From: Leptolyngbya boryana PCC 6306 | Lineage (GTDB): Bacteria > Cyanobacteriota > Cyanobacteriia > Leptolyngbyales > Leptolyngbyaceae | Length of the DNA stretch: 64,000 nt | Direction: 5' to 3' | Assembly: GCF_000353285.1 (NCBI RefSeq) | Contig: NZ_KB731326.1 | Span: 248,001 to 312,000 of the forward strand | Part shown: positions 1-9,515 of the stretch, one piece after another | How the letters are laid out: every line of letters starts with the position of its first letter | How positions within the stretch are numbered: position 1 is the stretch's first letter | Notes under the pieces: generated by a model | Database searches by the model: none | What the model saw: only the letters and a program-made list of their open reading frames with translations | Told to the model about the DNA's origin: nothing | Made by a program: the position numbers and the translations under genes

Positions 1-81
1 TTTGATTCTAGTTTTTCTACTACCGATAAAACAGCCCTGCCCCTTAGAACGGCTATTTATTGTTCTGCTTTTTGATTGTAG

Positions 82-3000
82 CTAGTATCTTCGTAACGTG
101 CGTAGCTTAAGATTTGCTGTCCAGGCGTAATGAAGCTGATTCGCTGGTAAATCGAAGGATGTTAAACACATCCCTTCGGCGCGTATTTCTGAGAATCGCC
201 ACCAAGCAGTTGCTATTTTTTCTAGCAGCTTATTGAGAGAGGCGCTCGTCATACAGGGGTTATTCAACCTGACTGTTACTTTCAATGCACATTCGAGCAA
301 CTGCTCTGATATCTCTTTATCAACTTGTAATGACTGCTCCAGAAGGCTCACTGATTGTGCAATCGCAATCAGCTCCGTCTCCAATTTTGCTCTCAATTCC
401 TCATCGGTTGTATTGGCAGCATGATCACAAGCAACTCTTAATGCCAAAAATGTCGTTGTGGGTTGAGTGTCATAAAGTTCGGCAAAATTGATCGTCTTTG
501 CTAGATGGCTCAGTTTCTCCGCTAAGTCGGCATACATTGGTAAATCACCAATGATATAAATTAGCAACGACCATTGATTTTCGCAGGTTGGTTCTGTTTC
601 TAGCACCCCGATCGCAGTGTCTACCATCGCCTTAAGGTAGTCAGAAGCTCCCTGCCTAGCAAGATCCTCTCCCAGTACAATTGATAAATTTTTCTGACGG
701 CTTCCGCCCCACAGTGCGCCCAAATTGTTTTGTGCTAGTGTATCGTCATCATGCCAGAGCGATATGCTGAGAAATCTTTGATCTTCTACCGTTTTTGTTG
801 CAAAATCGGTTAAGCTTTGAACAACCCCAATTGCCTCTAGCACGCTTTGCTCGCAGTCTTGAAGAATAGCTCCCATTCCACCGACAATGAATCGAATTCG
901 ATTCAGTCGCCTGGGAGAAAGAATATCATTCCACAGTGCGGCATCACGATCGAGAATTTCTGCGCTGATTTGCCTCATCTGATTTAGGTCGTTCAGTTCC
1001 CGACTGAAGGCTTCTAGATCCACGTCAGGCTCATAGAGTAGATTATGCAACTTACTACTATGTGCCCACGTAATTGCCAATCGAATCGATGGCGACCATT
1101 GCCGAGCCTCAAGCCAGTAGCTGAATTCTTTGTCAACTAGACATAGAATTGCCTCGAATAATTGAAATTGAATTTGTCCATCCCTACTCAGAAGCGCATT
1201 AAAGACTTGTTGAACAAGTGGAATTGAACCTGGAGAAGATAGAGCAAGGTCCAACATATGTAGTTGACAAACTGGGGAGGTCATTTTGTCAACTAATCCT
1301 TCCAGGAGTTCTTCTCTCTCGTCAGATGGTAAGTTGAGAAAAGCTTTTTTGATTTGTGATGGTAATTTTGTTGGAAAACAGGAGAATCGTTCTATGCACG
1401 TCTCCAAATCATTCACGACCAACATTGATATTGCAGCAGACTCAAGACTCTCGCTAAAGCTAAGCGATTCAGATGAATGTTGCACTAAATGAAAATGCCG
1501 CAGCAATCCAGCACCGCAAGGAGAAATCAAATCTTCAGTTGTAAACTCTTGCTCCTGATGAAGTTTCTGCTGAAATGATTCATAGAAACATCTTGCTGAT
1601 TCTCTTCGCCACTGATTTGTTTGATCGAGTCTTCTTTGTAAATCGGTTGTAGAAACGATCGCCGCTATCGCGTTTTCGTAGGTTGTGTGATCGCAATCAA
1701 ACCAAGCTGGATTTGCTCGTAATAGCTGCTCACGCACTTTAGGATTTGCGGATGCAAGTCCCATTACATCGTCTTGTATTGCAAACTTATGTACGGTTGT
1801 CAGATTCGTGAAATGCAGTTGGATCACTGTGTCACCTTGATGCACTGCCTGCACTCGATAGATTATTTCGGAGTTTGAAGCTTTAATTTCTGCTTCCCTA
1901 CCATTCATGACTGTTGAGATCGCGCTAAGAAATTCAGATGCTGAAAAGATTGGACGATGAGCAGGATCAAATTGACTTAGATTGACTGCTTCAATAATCT
2001 CAATCTGGAAGTAGGCAGTCAGTTCGGGTTCAGCATTTAGCTCATTCTTCAGAGCAGTGGGGAGGTCTCGATAAAATCGCTCCAACATCAGACGGCAGAG
2101 ATGTGATTGTTGCTCATTCAAGCTCTCGTCCCGACTAAGGTGAAGAATCGTTTCGCAAATTAGACGCGCGATCGCCGGAATCATTTCTGAATTTGCTCTA
2201 AATCGCCGCTCAATCATTCGATGTTCCAGCCATTGAAAGTATGCCTTGCGGCGGTGAGACACAAAACGATGACTTTGCTCATCAATCCGCCATAGCCCTA
2301 ACCCGTAACAATAGAGCATCCAAATATCATCACTCAACACCTCAAGCCCATCTTGATCAACGTCTAGCTCAGGCAGTAAATGTCGAACCCCAAACATCCC
2401 GGTATACAGATTGAAAAGAATCCAGTCTGAGTAAGCTGCTGCTGTTTTTATGGATCGCTGCTCATCCGCCCAGATTGTTCTCAATGCTTCTAACGTCGCT
2501 CGCACACATCCAGAAACAAACGGTAATTCGCCATCGGGATGCGTCGCATTCTGATCCCTTGTTGGACGTTGCAAGCGATGCGAATCTAGCAAACAAGTAG
2601 CAATATAGCGGCGCAAGATAGCTAGATCTTCAGTTTCTTGCAGGTTGCCGTTGTCCTTCACCTGGGTTTGCTCGAGGTGATATAGGATTTCTCGGCTTGT
2701 AATGGGAACATAGCGAGCATTACTTTTCCGAAGCTGTAAAATCTTTTCATAGTAGTCTGCTTCACTCAAGTCCTGATTGACCCTGAGTACTTCTAAAATC
2801 TCTAAGATTCCAATAATAGGAACTCCATGTTCTTGATAGGGATACTGGCTAAAGAAGCGATCGTCAATCCAAATCAAATCGTTCTCTTGAGGCTGATAGT
2901 TGAAGAGATCATAAGCCGTCAAACCGTTCGCATCCAGAAGCTGGCGTGATTCGGAAGCTTCATCTGAATCAGACGATAGTACAGCAACCATCTCATACCG

Positions 3001-6000
3001 ACCTTGTGCTAATCCATCTGAGATTTTCTGAATTAATTCTCGTATCCACTGCACCATTTCAGTTGCCGCCTCGTTTCCATTAACAGCAGCCTGAGCCTCG
3101 TCAATGCACTGTGTTGTGATAAAAATACGGAAATGACGACACAATTTTGCAAGAAGTTCTGAATCAGCTAACGACTTGACTAATCCTGAATTTACGAACA
3201 GCGCGTCGTTTCGGGTTGGACGTTGAGAAACGGACACATGACTTAGATCAGGTAATTTCTCAAGGGCAGATTCGTAAGCAGTTTGAGACAGGCTTCCTTC
3301 TTCTCTTAGAACTTCAATAAGTGTTCGGCAGTTAATCAATCGCTGTTGATCGCTTTCTTCTAGAACGATAGGATGAGAATTCCCATTCTCGTCAATGCGT
3401 TCAAGCGGTAAAAATTCAACCACAAATCCATTTTCACAACGAGCCTGCTGTAACAACATCGCAGTCTGTTCATTCAGGTGTTCAAGTAGATTCTCAGAAC
3501 TGAGAGTAAGCGACGATGGAAGTTGCTGTAATTGCTTTGCCTTGTGAAGGCGTAGAATTTCACGATAGCCTGCTAATTGGGAAGGTTGTTGAGGCGTAAA
3601 ATGTTCAGCTTCTTGTAAGAGCGCCGTTGGTAATGCGGGTGAGATCCGGATTGGATGAAACCGACGCTCAAGAACATCTAAAATCTCTAAGTGGGCGGCA
3701 ACTAGAAGTGCAGAAATATCTAAATGCAATCGCCGTTGAAACGTTGATTCTAAAGTGATTTGAGGAAAAGGTCGAGCGCCATGACGAATGAAGATAGGAG
3801 CTTGAAGCAGTGGATTTGGCTCAGATGCGTTGACATTAAAAAGGGAGTGAAAAATGCCTGACAAAGGAAGATGGCGGAATTGAGCAATCAAATGAATTGG
3901 AAGCTCTGCCACATCGTACTTTGAATTCATTACCTCAGCGCTAGCAATCCACTCTCGTTCTCGATTCAAAAGTTCAGGCATTTCAATCAATTGAAATGGA
4001 CCTTGCCCACTTAAAGCAAGAATCTGCGCTCGATGAATAAAAGGTCGGAGTTCTCGATCGAATTCGAGGTTGTAACCTAAGCTAATCACTTCACGTAAAA
4101 GATCATTGTCAATGTCTCCTGTTACTGCTCGTTGCCATAAACGACGCGCCAGATGGAAATCTTCAATGAGCAAGCATCGTGAGGCTCGCAATAAAACACT
4201 TGGACGAATTTCTTCGTTTCTAAGCAAGCGACTTGCAGTTTGAGCAACTCCTTGAAGATCACCATGATCAATTTGAAGATTCAGAATGATGGTGAGATTC
4301 TCGACAGTTTCTTGTAAATAAGCTAACTCACTCGCATCCGAGATCGCTTGAGGGAGCAATCCTAATCGTGCTTGACACCGTGTTCTCAAGCGGCGCAAAT
4401 CGGGCGGCAAGACCCGATGTGGGAAAAGATGAAGATGATTATTGAGCAGGTGATAGCACTGTTCTGCATGATCGACTTGCCAAGCTGCTAACGCGGCGAG
4501 GCTGAGTGCATCTGCTGTTGCGATTGACAAAACAAGTGTGTCTGCATGTTCAACAACATAACTCCAGTTCTGCAATTTAGCTTGAAGTTGACACGCTTCG
4601 TATAGATACTGATTGTTACCACTTTCTTGCCAACAAATTTCAAGGAATTCAGCCAGCGGTTGCCAGTGATTCTGGAGACGCGATCGCTCGTAGAATACAG
4701 CTACTTGAAGATTGCGTCGAACTTCGGAACGATCAAATTGTTCGATGATTTCGAGTGCTTGCTCAAAATCACCATTTGCAGATAAAGCTTGCACATACCA
4801 GAATTGCCAAATTTCAAGACGGTTTGTACGCTCAAATACTTCCTGTTTTGCATTGAGTAAATCTAGCGCAAGTTTAGGCGAATTGAACTGCACATAAAGA
4901 CCGAGTAGCGTAATGATGCACTCTAAATCCTGACTCCCTGCTTGGACTAGAGCTTCTAAAGCTTGCTGACTGGAAGTTGTATCAATTTCATAGCGACGCA
5001 CTATACTCCAAGCGATCGCTTGAGGATGAGTTGGATCTTTTGCTAACAAAGCTTGGCACAGTGTTTGAGCTTCTGCTTGATGATCTGGATCATTCGCTAA
5101 AGCGGCAAAATGCCAAATCTCCCAATGATCGCGTTGCGGATCGCCCCGTTCAGTTTCCGCTGCAAGTTGGCTAAACTCTGCTGCTGCCATGCGTAACCTT
5201 CTTAAGCTTTCGTCATCTCGTTTCACTAGACACCATTCGACTGGTAGAGGTCGATCGATCAGCCTTGGTGCAATGGATGGGGAAAGTGCGCTGAAATAGT
5301 TGATAGTTGCCTCTGCTGCTCGGATTTTTTCCCATCGGGGGTTGTCATAACGCGCCTGTTGAATTTTGACCTGTGCGCCAGGAATATCACTTTGATCCAA
5401 AAGAGCGAGTGCATGAATTCGGTTAGTCTCCGAGTCTGCTTCAAATTTTTGTGCTAATTTTTCTAGCTGTGAAAAGACTTCATCAAGCTGCCCTAGTTCC
5501 AGATGTAAGCCCAGCTTCAAATTGTATAAGTCGAGTGTAGACGGATTGTCAATGAGTTTTAGAGCAGCTTCAGCGCCTTCGATATTGTACTGAATCAACA
5601 CTCGAATAATTGTGGTATTTGCTTCTGGATCAATAGCTTGAGCCTCTTCTGCAAGTTCCTGAGCTTTTGCCACATCTTTCTCAATACCAAGCACATAGCC
5701 CGCAAGGGAGCATAGAATCTGTGCCTGTAGCACTTTATCAAAATTATCCCAATGCTCATCAGCACGGAGGGCACTCAGAATAGACAGCGCTTCTTGAAAT
5801 TCTCCTCTTCGGTAAAGTTCACGGTATGTTTCAAGGTGCTGCGCCTTCGCTTTGGATAGCTCGGAGGAGAGCCGATCAATCTTGGATGTTAGCATACCAA
5901 CTGTGACATCTACATTCCTAGATTCACCTGGAACAAGCAAGGTCGGTTGCTGAATACGTCGCGTAGGAGACTGAAACCGAGTGTTCCGGATAAAAGAGGC

Positions 6001-6732
6001 TTGTTCTTGAATTCTCGCGCCAGATGCGATCGCTCTTTGAGCCTTCTGATTAGCCTTGAAGTGCTGATTAATGTGATGAACAATCTGACTAATTGATAAA
6101 AATTCCTCAGTACTTCCAGCCTCAAACTGCATTGCGGTCGAGAGTGCTTCAACAAATGCACCATCTCCCGCTTGACCATCAGTACTTGCAGCAACGATCC
6201 AAATACCGCTTCCTGCTGAATTGAAATTCTTTAAACGGTTCAGAACATCAAAGGCTTGTTGTTGCCCAATTCCAGCGTAACAAACGTCTAGAATCAGCAA
6301 AACATTTTGAGGACACTCATTATCTCCCTGAAACAGGCTTTCGATTAGACTGCGCGTTGCGATCGCAGTATTAGATAAGTTGTTCTTGCAAGATTCAGCA
6401 GTGAACAGATAGTGATCGCTAAGTTGTCCGACCTCATCTCCATGTCCCCCATAATAGATAACAACGCGATCTGAAGCTCTCCGATCAGAACTGGCAAACC
6501 AGATGTTTAATGCATTTTTAATTTGGTTAGAGGTTGCACCCACTGGAATTTGATCAGTTAATACGATCTCATATCCCTGCTGCCGATTCGCGAACAGTTC
6601 GATGATTTTTACAATATCGAACTCAACTTGCGGCAAATGTGGAAGTCCTAAATTCGGGCAGTGAGGAGAGCCGATTACAATTAAGTAGCGTCGAGGCTCA
6701 TCATTTTCAGGAAAATTATTCATCGACATCAT
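82..6732 (-). CDS. Giant caspase-like / TPR / PIN-like protein
   Basis: A 2216-residue multidomain protein, probably a protease-nuclease effector or scaffold. Residues about 15-240 look like a caspase-like (peptidase C14) domain, with the catalytic His in YYGGHGD (His97) and Cys in LDVCYAG (Cys151). Residues about 290-900 are helical and TPR-like (for example RRGEFQEALSIL). Residues about 1175-1320 resemble a PIN nuclease: ALFVNSGLVKSL, then FITTQCIDEA, then WIDDRFFSQ followed by GVPIIGILEIL. The last 900 residues are helical and I cannot assign them. No signal peptide is visible. The start overlaps the end of the upstream hydrolase gene by 4 bp, so the two are probably translationally coupled. 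Caspase-TPR proteins are common in filamentous cyanobacteria; linking this one to the ubiquitin-like genes upstream is inference from position. The caspase call is firm, the PIN call moderate. Confidence 0.8.
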   Translation of the reverse strand: MMSMNNFPENDEPRRYLIVIGSPHCPNLGLPHLPQVEFDIVKIIELFANRQQGYEIVLTDQIPVGATSNQIKNALNIWFASSDRRASDRVVIYYGGHGDEVGQLSDHYLFTAESCKNNLSNTAIATRSLIESLFQGDNECPQNVLLILDVCYAGIGQQQAFDVLNRLKNFNSAGSGIWIVAASTDGQAGDGAFVEALSTAMQFEAGSTEEFLSISQIVHHINQHFKANQKAQRAIASGARIQEQASFIRNTRFQSPTRRIQQPTLLVPGESRNVDVTVGMLTSKIDRLSSELSKAKAQHLETYRELYRRGEFQEALSILSALRADEHWDNFDKVLQAQILCSLAGYVLGIEKDVAKAQELAEEAQAIDPEANTTIIRVLIQYNIEGAEAALKLIDNPSTLDLYNLKLGLHLELGQLDEVFSQLEKLAQKFEADSETNRIHALALLDQSDIPGAQVKIQQARYDNPRWEKIRAAEATINYFSALSPSIAPRLIDRPLPVEWCLVKRDDESLRRLRMAAAEFSQLAAETERGDPQRDHWEIWHFAALANDPDHQAEAQTLCQALLAKDPTHPQAIAWSIVRRYEIDTTSSQQALEALVQAGSQDLECIITLLGLYVQFNSPKLALDLLNAKQEVFERTNRLEIWQFWYVQALSANGDFEQALEIIEQFDRSEVRRNLQVAVFYERSRLQNHWQPLAEFLEICWQESGNNQYLYEACQLQAKLQNWSYVVEHADTLVLSIATADALSLAALAAWQVDHAEQCYHLLNNHLHLFPHRVLPPDLRRLRTRCQARLGLLPQAISDASELAYLQETVENLTIILNLQIDHGDLQGVAQTASRLLRNEEIRPSVLLRASRCLLIEDFHLARRLWQRAVTGDIDNDLLREVISLGYNLEFDRELRPFIHRAQILALSGQGPFQLIEMPELLNREREWIASAEVMNSKYDVAELPIHLIAQFRHLPLSGIFHSLFNVNASEPNPLLQAPIFIRHGARPFPQITLESTFQRRLHLDISALLVAAHLEILDVLERRFHPIRISPALPTALLQEAEHFTPQQPSQLAGYREILRLHKAKQLQQLPSSLTLSSENLLEHLNEQTAMLLQQARCENGFVVEFLPLERIDENGNSHPIVLEESDQQRLINCRTLIEVLREEGSLSQTAYESALEKLPDLSHVSVSQRPTRNDALFVNSGLVKSLADSELLAKLCRHFRIFITTQCIDEAQAAVNGNEAATEMVQWIRELIQKISDGLAQGRYEMVAVLSSDSDEASESRQLLDANGLTAYDLFNYQPQENDLIWIDDRFFSQYPYQEHGVPIIGILEILEVLRVNQDLSEADYYEKILQLRKSNARYVPITSREILYHLEQTQVKDNGNLQETEDLAILRRYIATCLLDSHRLQRPTRDQNATHPDGELPFVSGCVRATLEALRTIWADEQRSIKTAAAYSDWILFNLYTGMFGVRHLLPELDVDQDGLEVLSDDIWMLYCYGLGLWRIDEQSHRFVSHRRKAYFQWLEHRMIERRFRANSEMIPAIARLICETILHLSRDESLNEQQSHLCRLMLERFYRDLPTALKNELNAEPELTAYFQIEIIEAVNLSQFDPAHRPIFSASEFLSAISTVMNGREAEIKASNSEIIYRVQAVHQGDTVIQLHFTNLTTVHKFAIQDDVMGLASANPKVREQLLRANPAWFDCDHTTYENAIAAIVSTTDLQRRLDQTNQWRRESARCFYESFQQKLHQEQEFTTEDLISPCGAGLLRHFHLVQHSSESLSFSESLESAAISMLVVNDLETCIERFSCFPTKLPSQIKKAFLNLPSDEREELLEGLVDKMTSPVCQLHMLDLALSSPGSIPLVQQVFNALLSRDGQIQFQLFEAILCLVDKEFSYWLEARQWSPSIRLAITWAHSSKLHNLLYEPDVDLEAFSRELNDLNQMRQISAEILDRDAALWNDILSPRRLNRIRFIVGGMGAILQDCEQSVLEAIGVVQSLTDFATKTVEDQRFLSISLWHDDDTLAQNNLGALWGGSRQKNLSIVLGEDLARQGASDYLKAMVDTAIGVLETEPTCENQWSLLIYIIGDLPMYADLAEKLSHLAKTINFAELYDTQPTTTFLALRVACDHAANTTDEELRAKLETELIAIAQSVSLLEQSLQVDKEISEQLLECALKVTVRLNNPCMTSASLNKLLEKIATAWWRFSEIRAEGMCLTSFDLPANQLHYAWTANLKLRTLRRY

Positions 6733-7622
6733 GCTTCAAACAATCCTGTAGCGATCGCACGTCCAGTCTCTTTCGCATTAAGGTAACGAGTGGCGGAGTG
6801 TGACTCCCATCCGTTGTATACCAGAACATCTACGATCGCGCCAAATTTAGGCTCCAATTCTTTCTCCAATGCCACAATATCCCCTTGATCGGCAACGTTA
6901 AACCACTGCTTTACGTTCGGGTACATTCCTCGACCAAGCTCAGGAGCAGGTGTTAGTGCATCAAACACAATCGGAGACATGCCCAGCGGAGATCCCAATG
7001 TTATTAGCGTTTCCACATTCCATTCTGGATGGGCACATAGACATTCATAAGCAACAACCGAACCGAGCGAGTGTCCGATGATCACTCGCGTATCTGGTGA
7101 AACTTTTTCGATCACTCTCTGTTGAATGGCTTGCTTCATCTCTAAATTGTGCAAATACTCCCGCACCTGCTTTAACACAAATAGAACGGCTCGCTCCCCT
7201 CCAAGCTGGCGGAAATATTTCGATTTTGCAAGTTGCCTCAGTGCTGCTTGAACGGTGCGTGAAGTTCGCCCTCGCCCCTCAGAATCTGGGCTTTCAATTG
7301 TGAGATCTTCACCTAAAAAATCAGGCTGCGGATGACTACGATTGATCTGCGAAAGTCTGGCAGCTTCACGCCACCACTCTAGAAGCAGTGTGACCTCCCG
7401 CTCGTCTTGAATATCTGCTGCGGTCAGTCTAGGAAGCCATCCTGCCCGCGTCCCTTCTGGACGAAATAACGCACCATAAGCAGCGATCGTAAAATCTTCT
7501 GGCTGAATGCGTGAAAAGCCTGCCTCTTCAAGCCCACCCTGAATCGCAGGCAACCACTCGCGCTCAATTTCAGGAGCAGTCAGGTGTGTATGGGCAATTC
7601 CGTGAATTCCAACAATTTTCAT
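6729..7622 (-). CDS. Alpha/beta hydrolase (lipase/esterase-like)
   Basis: A 297-residue cytosolic alpha/beta hydrolase. The protein opens with a beta strand followed by an oxyanion-type HG (KIVGIHGIAH), and carries the nucleophile elbow GHSLGS with Ser185. Late residues GDIVALEKEL and GWESHSATRYL may supply the acid and His of the triad. No signal peptide or membrane segment is visible. Its stop overlaps the start of the caspase-like gene, so the two form one unit. A 235-bp gap upstream could hold their own promoter. Hydrolases of this kind occur as effectors in prokaryotic conflict systems, and that role here is inferred. The substrate is unknown. Confidence 0.75.
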   Translation of the reverse strand: MKIVGIHGIAHTHLTAPEIEREWLPAIQGGLEEAGFSRIQPEDFTIAAYGALFRPEGTRAGWLPRLTAADIQDEREVTLLLEWWREAARLSQINRSHPQPDFLGEDLTIESPDSEGRGRTSRTVQAALRQLAKSKYFRQLGGERAVLFVLKQVREYLHNLEMKQAIQQRVIEKVSPDTRVIIGHSLGSVVAYECLCAHPEWNVETLITLGSPLGMSPIVFDALTPAPELGRGMYPNVKQWFNVADQGDIVALEKELEPKFGAIVDVLVYNGWESHSATRYLNAKETGRAIATGLFEA

Positions 7623-7737
7623 GAGAAGCTAGAGTTGAGCAACTATTTTTTCATCGTCTCTTTACACATACTACTTCGCGAGATTTTGAAGCGGCGACTG
7701 AAGAGTAATTAGCGACCGTATGATCATTACTCATTTC

Positions 7738-7766
7738 GCAGTAGATTTTCGGCTGTATTTTGTCAA
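7738..7766 (-). promoter_or_regulatory. Candidate sigma-70 type promoter for the hydrolase-caspase pair
   Basis: In the 235-bp gap between the DUF6527-like gene and the hydrolase, the minus strand carries TTGACA (7761-7766) and, after a 17-bp spacer, TACTGC (7738-7743). The -35 is perfect and the -10 weak. If real, the hydrolase and caspase genes could be expressed apart from the ubiquitin-like genes. No terminator was seen in the gap, so read-through is equally possible. Confidence 0.3.
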
Positions 7767-7857
7767 AATCAATCAGCAACTAAGCTCTGATCCAAATCGA
7801 TCATGACAGACCTAACAGCGAAGAGATCCTCACCTTGCTCTTTTCATGAGGGTTGAG

Positions 7858-8346
7858 CTATCTTCTTGCTCTATACCGTAGCTTCCGCCAAAATTTTCTA
7901 AGGACACTCAAGCAGCGCTCGATTAAGAATGAATTCAATTTGGCTGTCTTTGCTTGAGAAGATGGTTTTGAAGTACATTGAACACTGCTGTTTGGCTCAG
8001 TTCTGACATAGTAATCCGCTTTGGCAGATTTATCCTGAACGCGATTCGCTGAAATCTGCTGATCCGTCCAGATCTCAGCTTCAATCACTCGCCCAGATTG
8101 AATCCAGTAATGAGAACGACAAGTGAAATTCCAGTTCCCGATCGACGGAGATAACGAAACCGTCTCCCCGTCAAATGTCATCTTCCAGTCAGTTGGAGTA
8201 AAGGGTGTAACCACTTCTTCTCCACAACCACAGCAGCAACAATGAGCCGCAGTGGCATACTTCATAGAGATATATAAGATGCCTACCTGTAAGGTTTTTG
8301 GGAATTGCTCGACGAACTCATGTTCAAGAGAGGTGTGCTGCATCAT
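7858..8346 (-). CDS. DUF6527-like Cys-rich protein
   Basis: A 162-residue protein. The core at residues 36-80 has CCCC-G-CGEE (Cys36-39 and Cys41), then FTPTDWKMTFDGETVSLSPS, then WNFTCRSHYWI (Cys76, His79). This matches my recollection of the DUF6527 family, which sits beside multiubiquitin and ThiF genes; the Cys and His suggest a bound metal. The C-terminal 60 residues are basic and variable. Its ATG overlaps the stop of the E1-like gene in an ATGA junction, so the two are coupled. The biochemical function is unknown; a role as adaptor, E2/E3-like factor or deconjugase is possible. The family name is from memory. Confidence 0.7.
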   Translation of the reverse strand: MMQHTSLEHEFVEQFPKTLQVGILYISMKYATAAHCCCCGCGEEVVTPFTPTDWKMTFDGETVSLSPSIGNWNFTCRSHYWIQSGRVIEAEIWTDQQISANRVQDKSAKADYYVRTEPNSSVQCTSKPSSQAKTAKLNSFLIERCLSVLRKFWRKLRYRARR

Positions 8347-9515
8347 ACGAAATCCGCGCTCAGGAGCATATTGCTATCGGTTGTGTAGGTGGAGTGAAGC
8401 TCACCCTCTAGATCGCGATAAAATCCTCGGATCTTCTTCCACTTGATCACGGCTAGCATTGCATTCAAGGCGTTCAGATCAGCAACCTGGATATTTGAGG
8501 CGTAGATATCATTTTCGCCCCCGCCTTCAAAATTAACTCGCTGTGGGCATTCTGTTTGTTTGCCCGGAATGTGTGCAGTGGTTCGCAGAATTCCTCCAAG
8601 CGATCCATCGACTAATTCCAGTCCCATCCCAACATCAATAAACGGAATACCCAGTGCTTCCAACTTCTGAAAGATTTGCCGCTTTGCTGTTCCTTGATCA
8701 ATGCAGACAAACACAAAGCTTAGCCCTTCTAGTAGATGAAGCGTACTGGAATCGATCGTAACTGCATGAGGAATAATCCTACGGTGCATTTTCGAGTAAA
8801 TTTTTGCCCAGTAATCGACTTTCAAGGGCGCATCCCGCAATTCATCAATAGACGGCGCACCAGGAGAACGAAAGGCATTGTGCTGAAGAAATCGATCGCC
8901 ATCGAACAATCGAATCTCCCGTACTGGTGTCTTGGCAGCCGAGTCAAGGATATATGAGCCAGTGCCGCCCAAACCGATAATTCCTAGCGTTTCGTGAGCA
9001 AGCCGATCGGTAAGCGCACCGATACCAGCTCGATCCGATGCCGTATCAATGTATACAAACACGCTCTTTTGTCCCTCATCCGGCACGCGAAAGGTTCTTG
9101 GATTTGAACCTGGCTTCAACACTGCTGCTGATCCAGAAAGGATAGCAGCATAGGTCGTCATTTTGTGGTAGTAATCTGTGTAACCGCTTTCTGGCTTGCT
9201 CGAAAAACTGTGCTTTGCGGTGAGTCCATCTCTCAAATTCAGATCGCCGCTTTGATGGGCAATCTGCTGGATTGGCACCCCCTCAGCCGTGCAGGGAAAC
9301 TCACCATCGAAGTAAACGACGTGATCTCCACCATACTGAGTAACATCTCCAGCCAGCGTCAAGCTGGAGATTAGCGTTCCAGTTTGCACCTGTCGCTGTG
9401 CATTGACGTATGGCACTTCCCGCAAAAGCAGGAATCCCGCATAAATCTCGACGAAATAGCCTTCTTCGCGCAGGCGCTTGAGATCCGGGCTATGACTTAT
9501 CAGTGCGTGTGACAT
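8343..9515 (-). CDS. E1-like ThiF adenylyltransferase with DUF6791-like N-terminus
   Basis: A 390-residue ubiquitin-activating-like enzyme. Residues 1-145 form a beta-rich region resembling DUF6791, with Cys75 in GEFPCTAEG. Residues 165-365 are the ThiF/E1 adenylation domain: nucleotide loop GLGGTGSY (181-188), FDGDRF with Asp205, then HNAFRS, and CIDQGTAK (271-278). A candidate catalytic Cys is Cys323 in KQTECPQR. The ATG at 9515 is chosen because AAGGA precedes it; the frame stays open further upstream inside the previous gene. It overlaps the multiubiquitin gene by 26 bp and the DUF6527-like gene by 4 bp. Expected role: adenylate and transfer the ubiquitin-like partner. No separate E2 or JAMM deubiquitinase is encoded nearby. 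Confidence 0.85.
   Translation of the reverse strand: MSHALISHSPDLKRLREEGYFVEIYAGFLLLREVPYVNAQRQVQTGTLISSLTLAGDVTQYGGDHVVYFDGEFPCTAEGVPIQQIAHQSGDLNLRDGLTAKHSFSSKPESGYTDYYHKMTTYAAILSGSAAVLKPGSNPRTFRVPDEGQKSVFVYIDTASDRAGIGALTDRLAHETLGIIGLGGTGSYILDSAAKTPVREIRLFDGDRFLQHNAFRSPGAPSIDELRDAPLKVDYWAKIYSKMHRRIIPHAVTIDSSTLHLLEGLSFVFVCIDQGTAKRQIFQKLEALGIPFIDVGMGLELVDGSLGGILRTTAHIPGKQTECPQRVNFEGGGENDIYASNIQVADLNALNAMLAVIKWKKIRGFYRDLEGELHSTYTTDSNMLLSADFV

Noticed and set aside
1-81. Gene or terminator at the left edge
   Set aside because: Only 81 bp lie beyond the caspase gene; no clear hairpin or coding start is visible.
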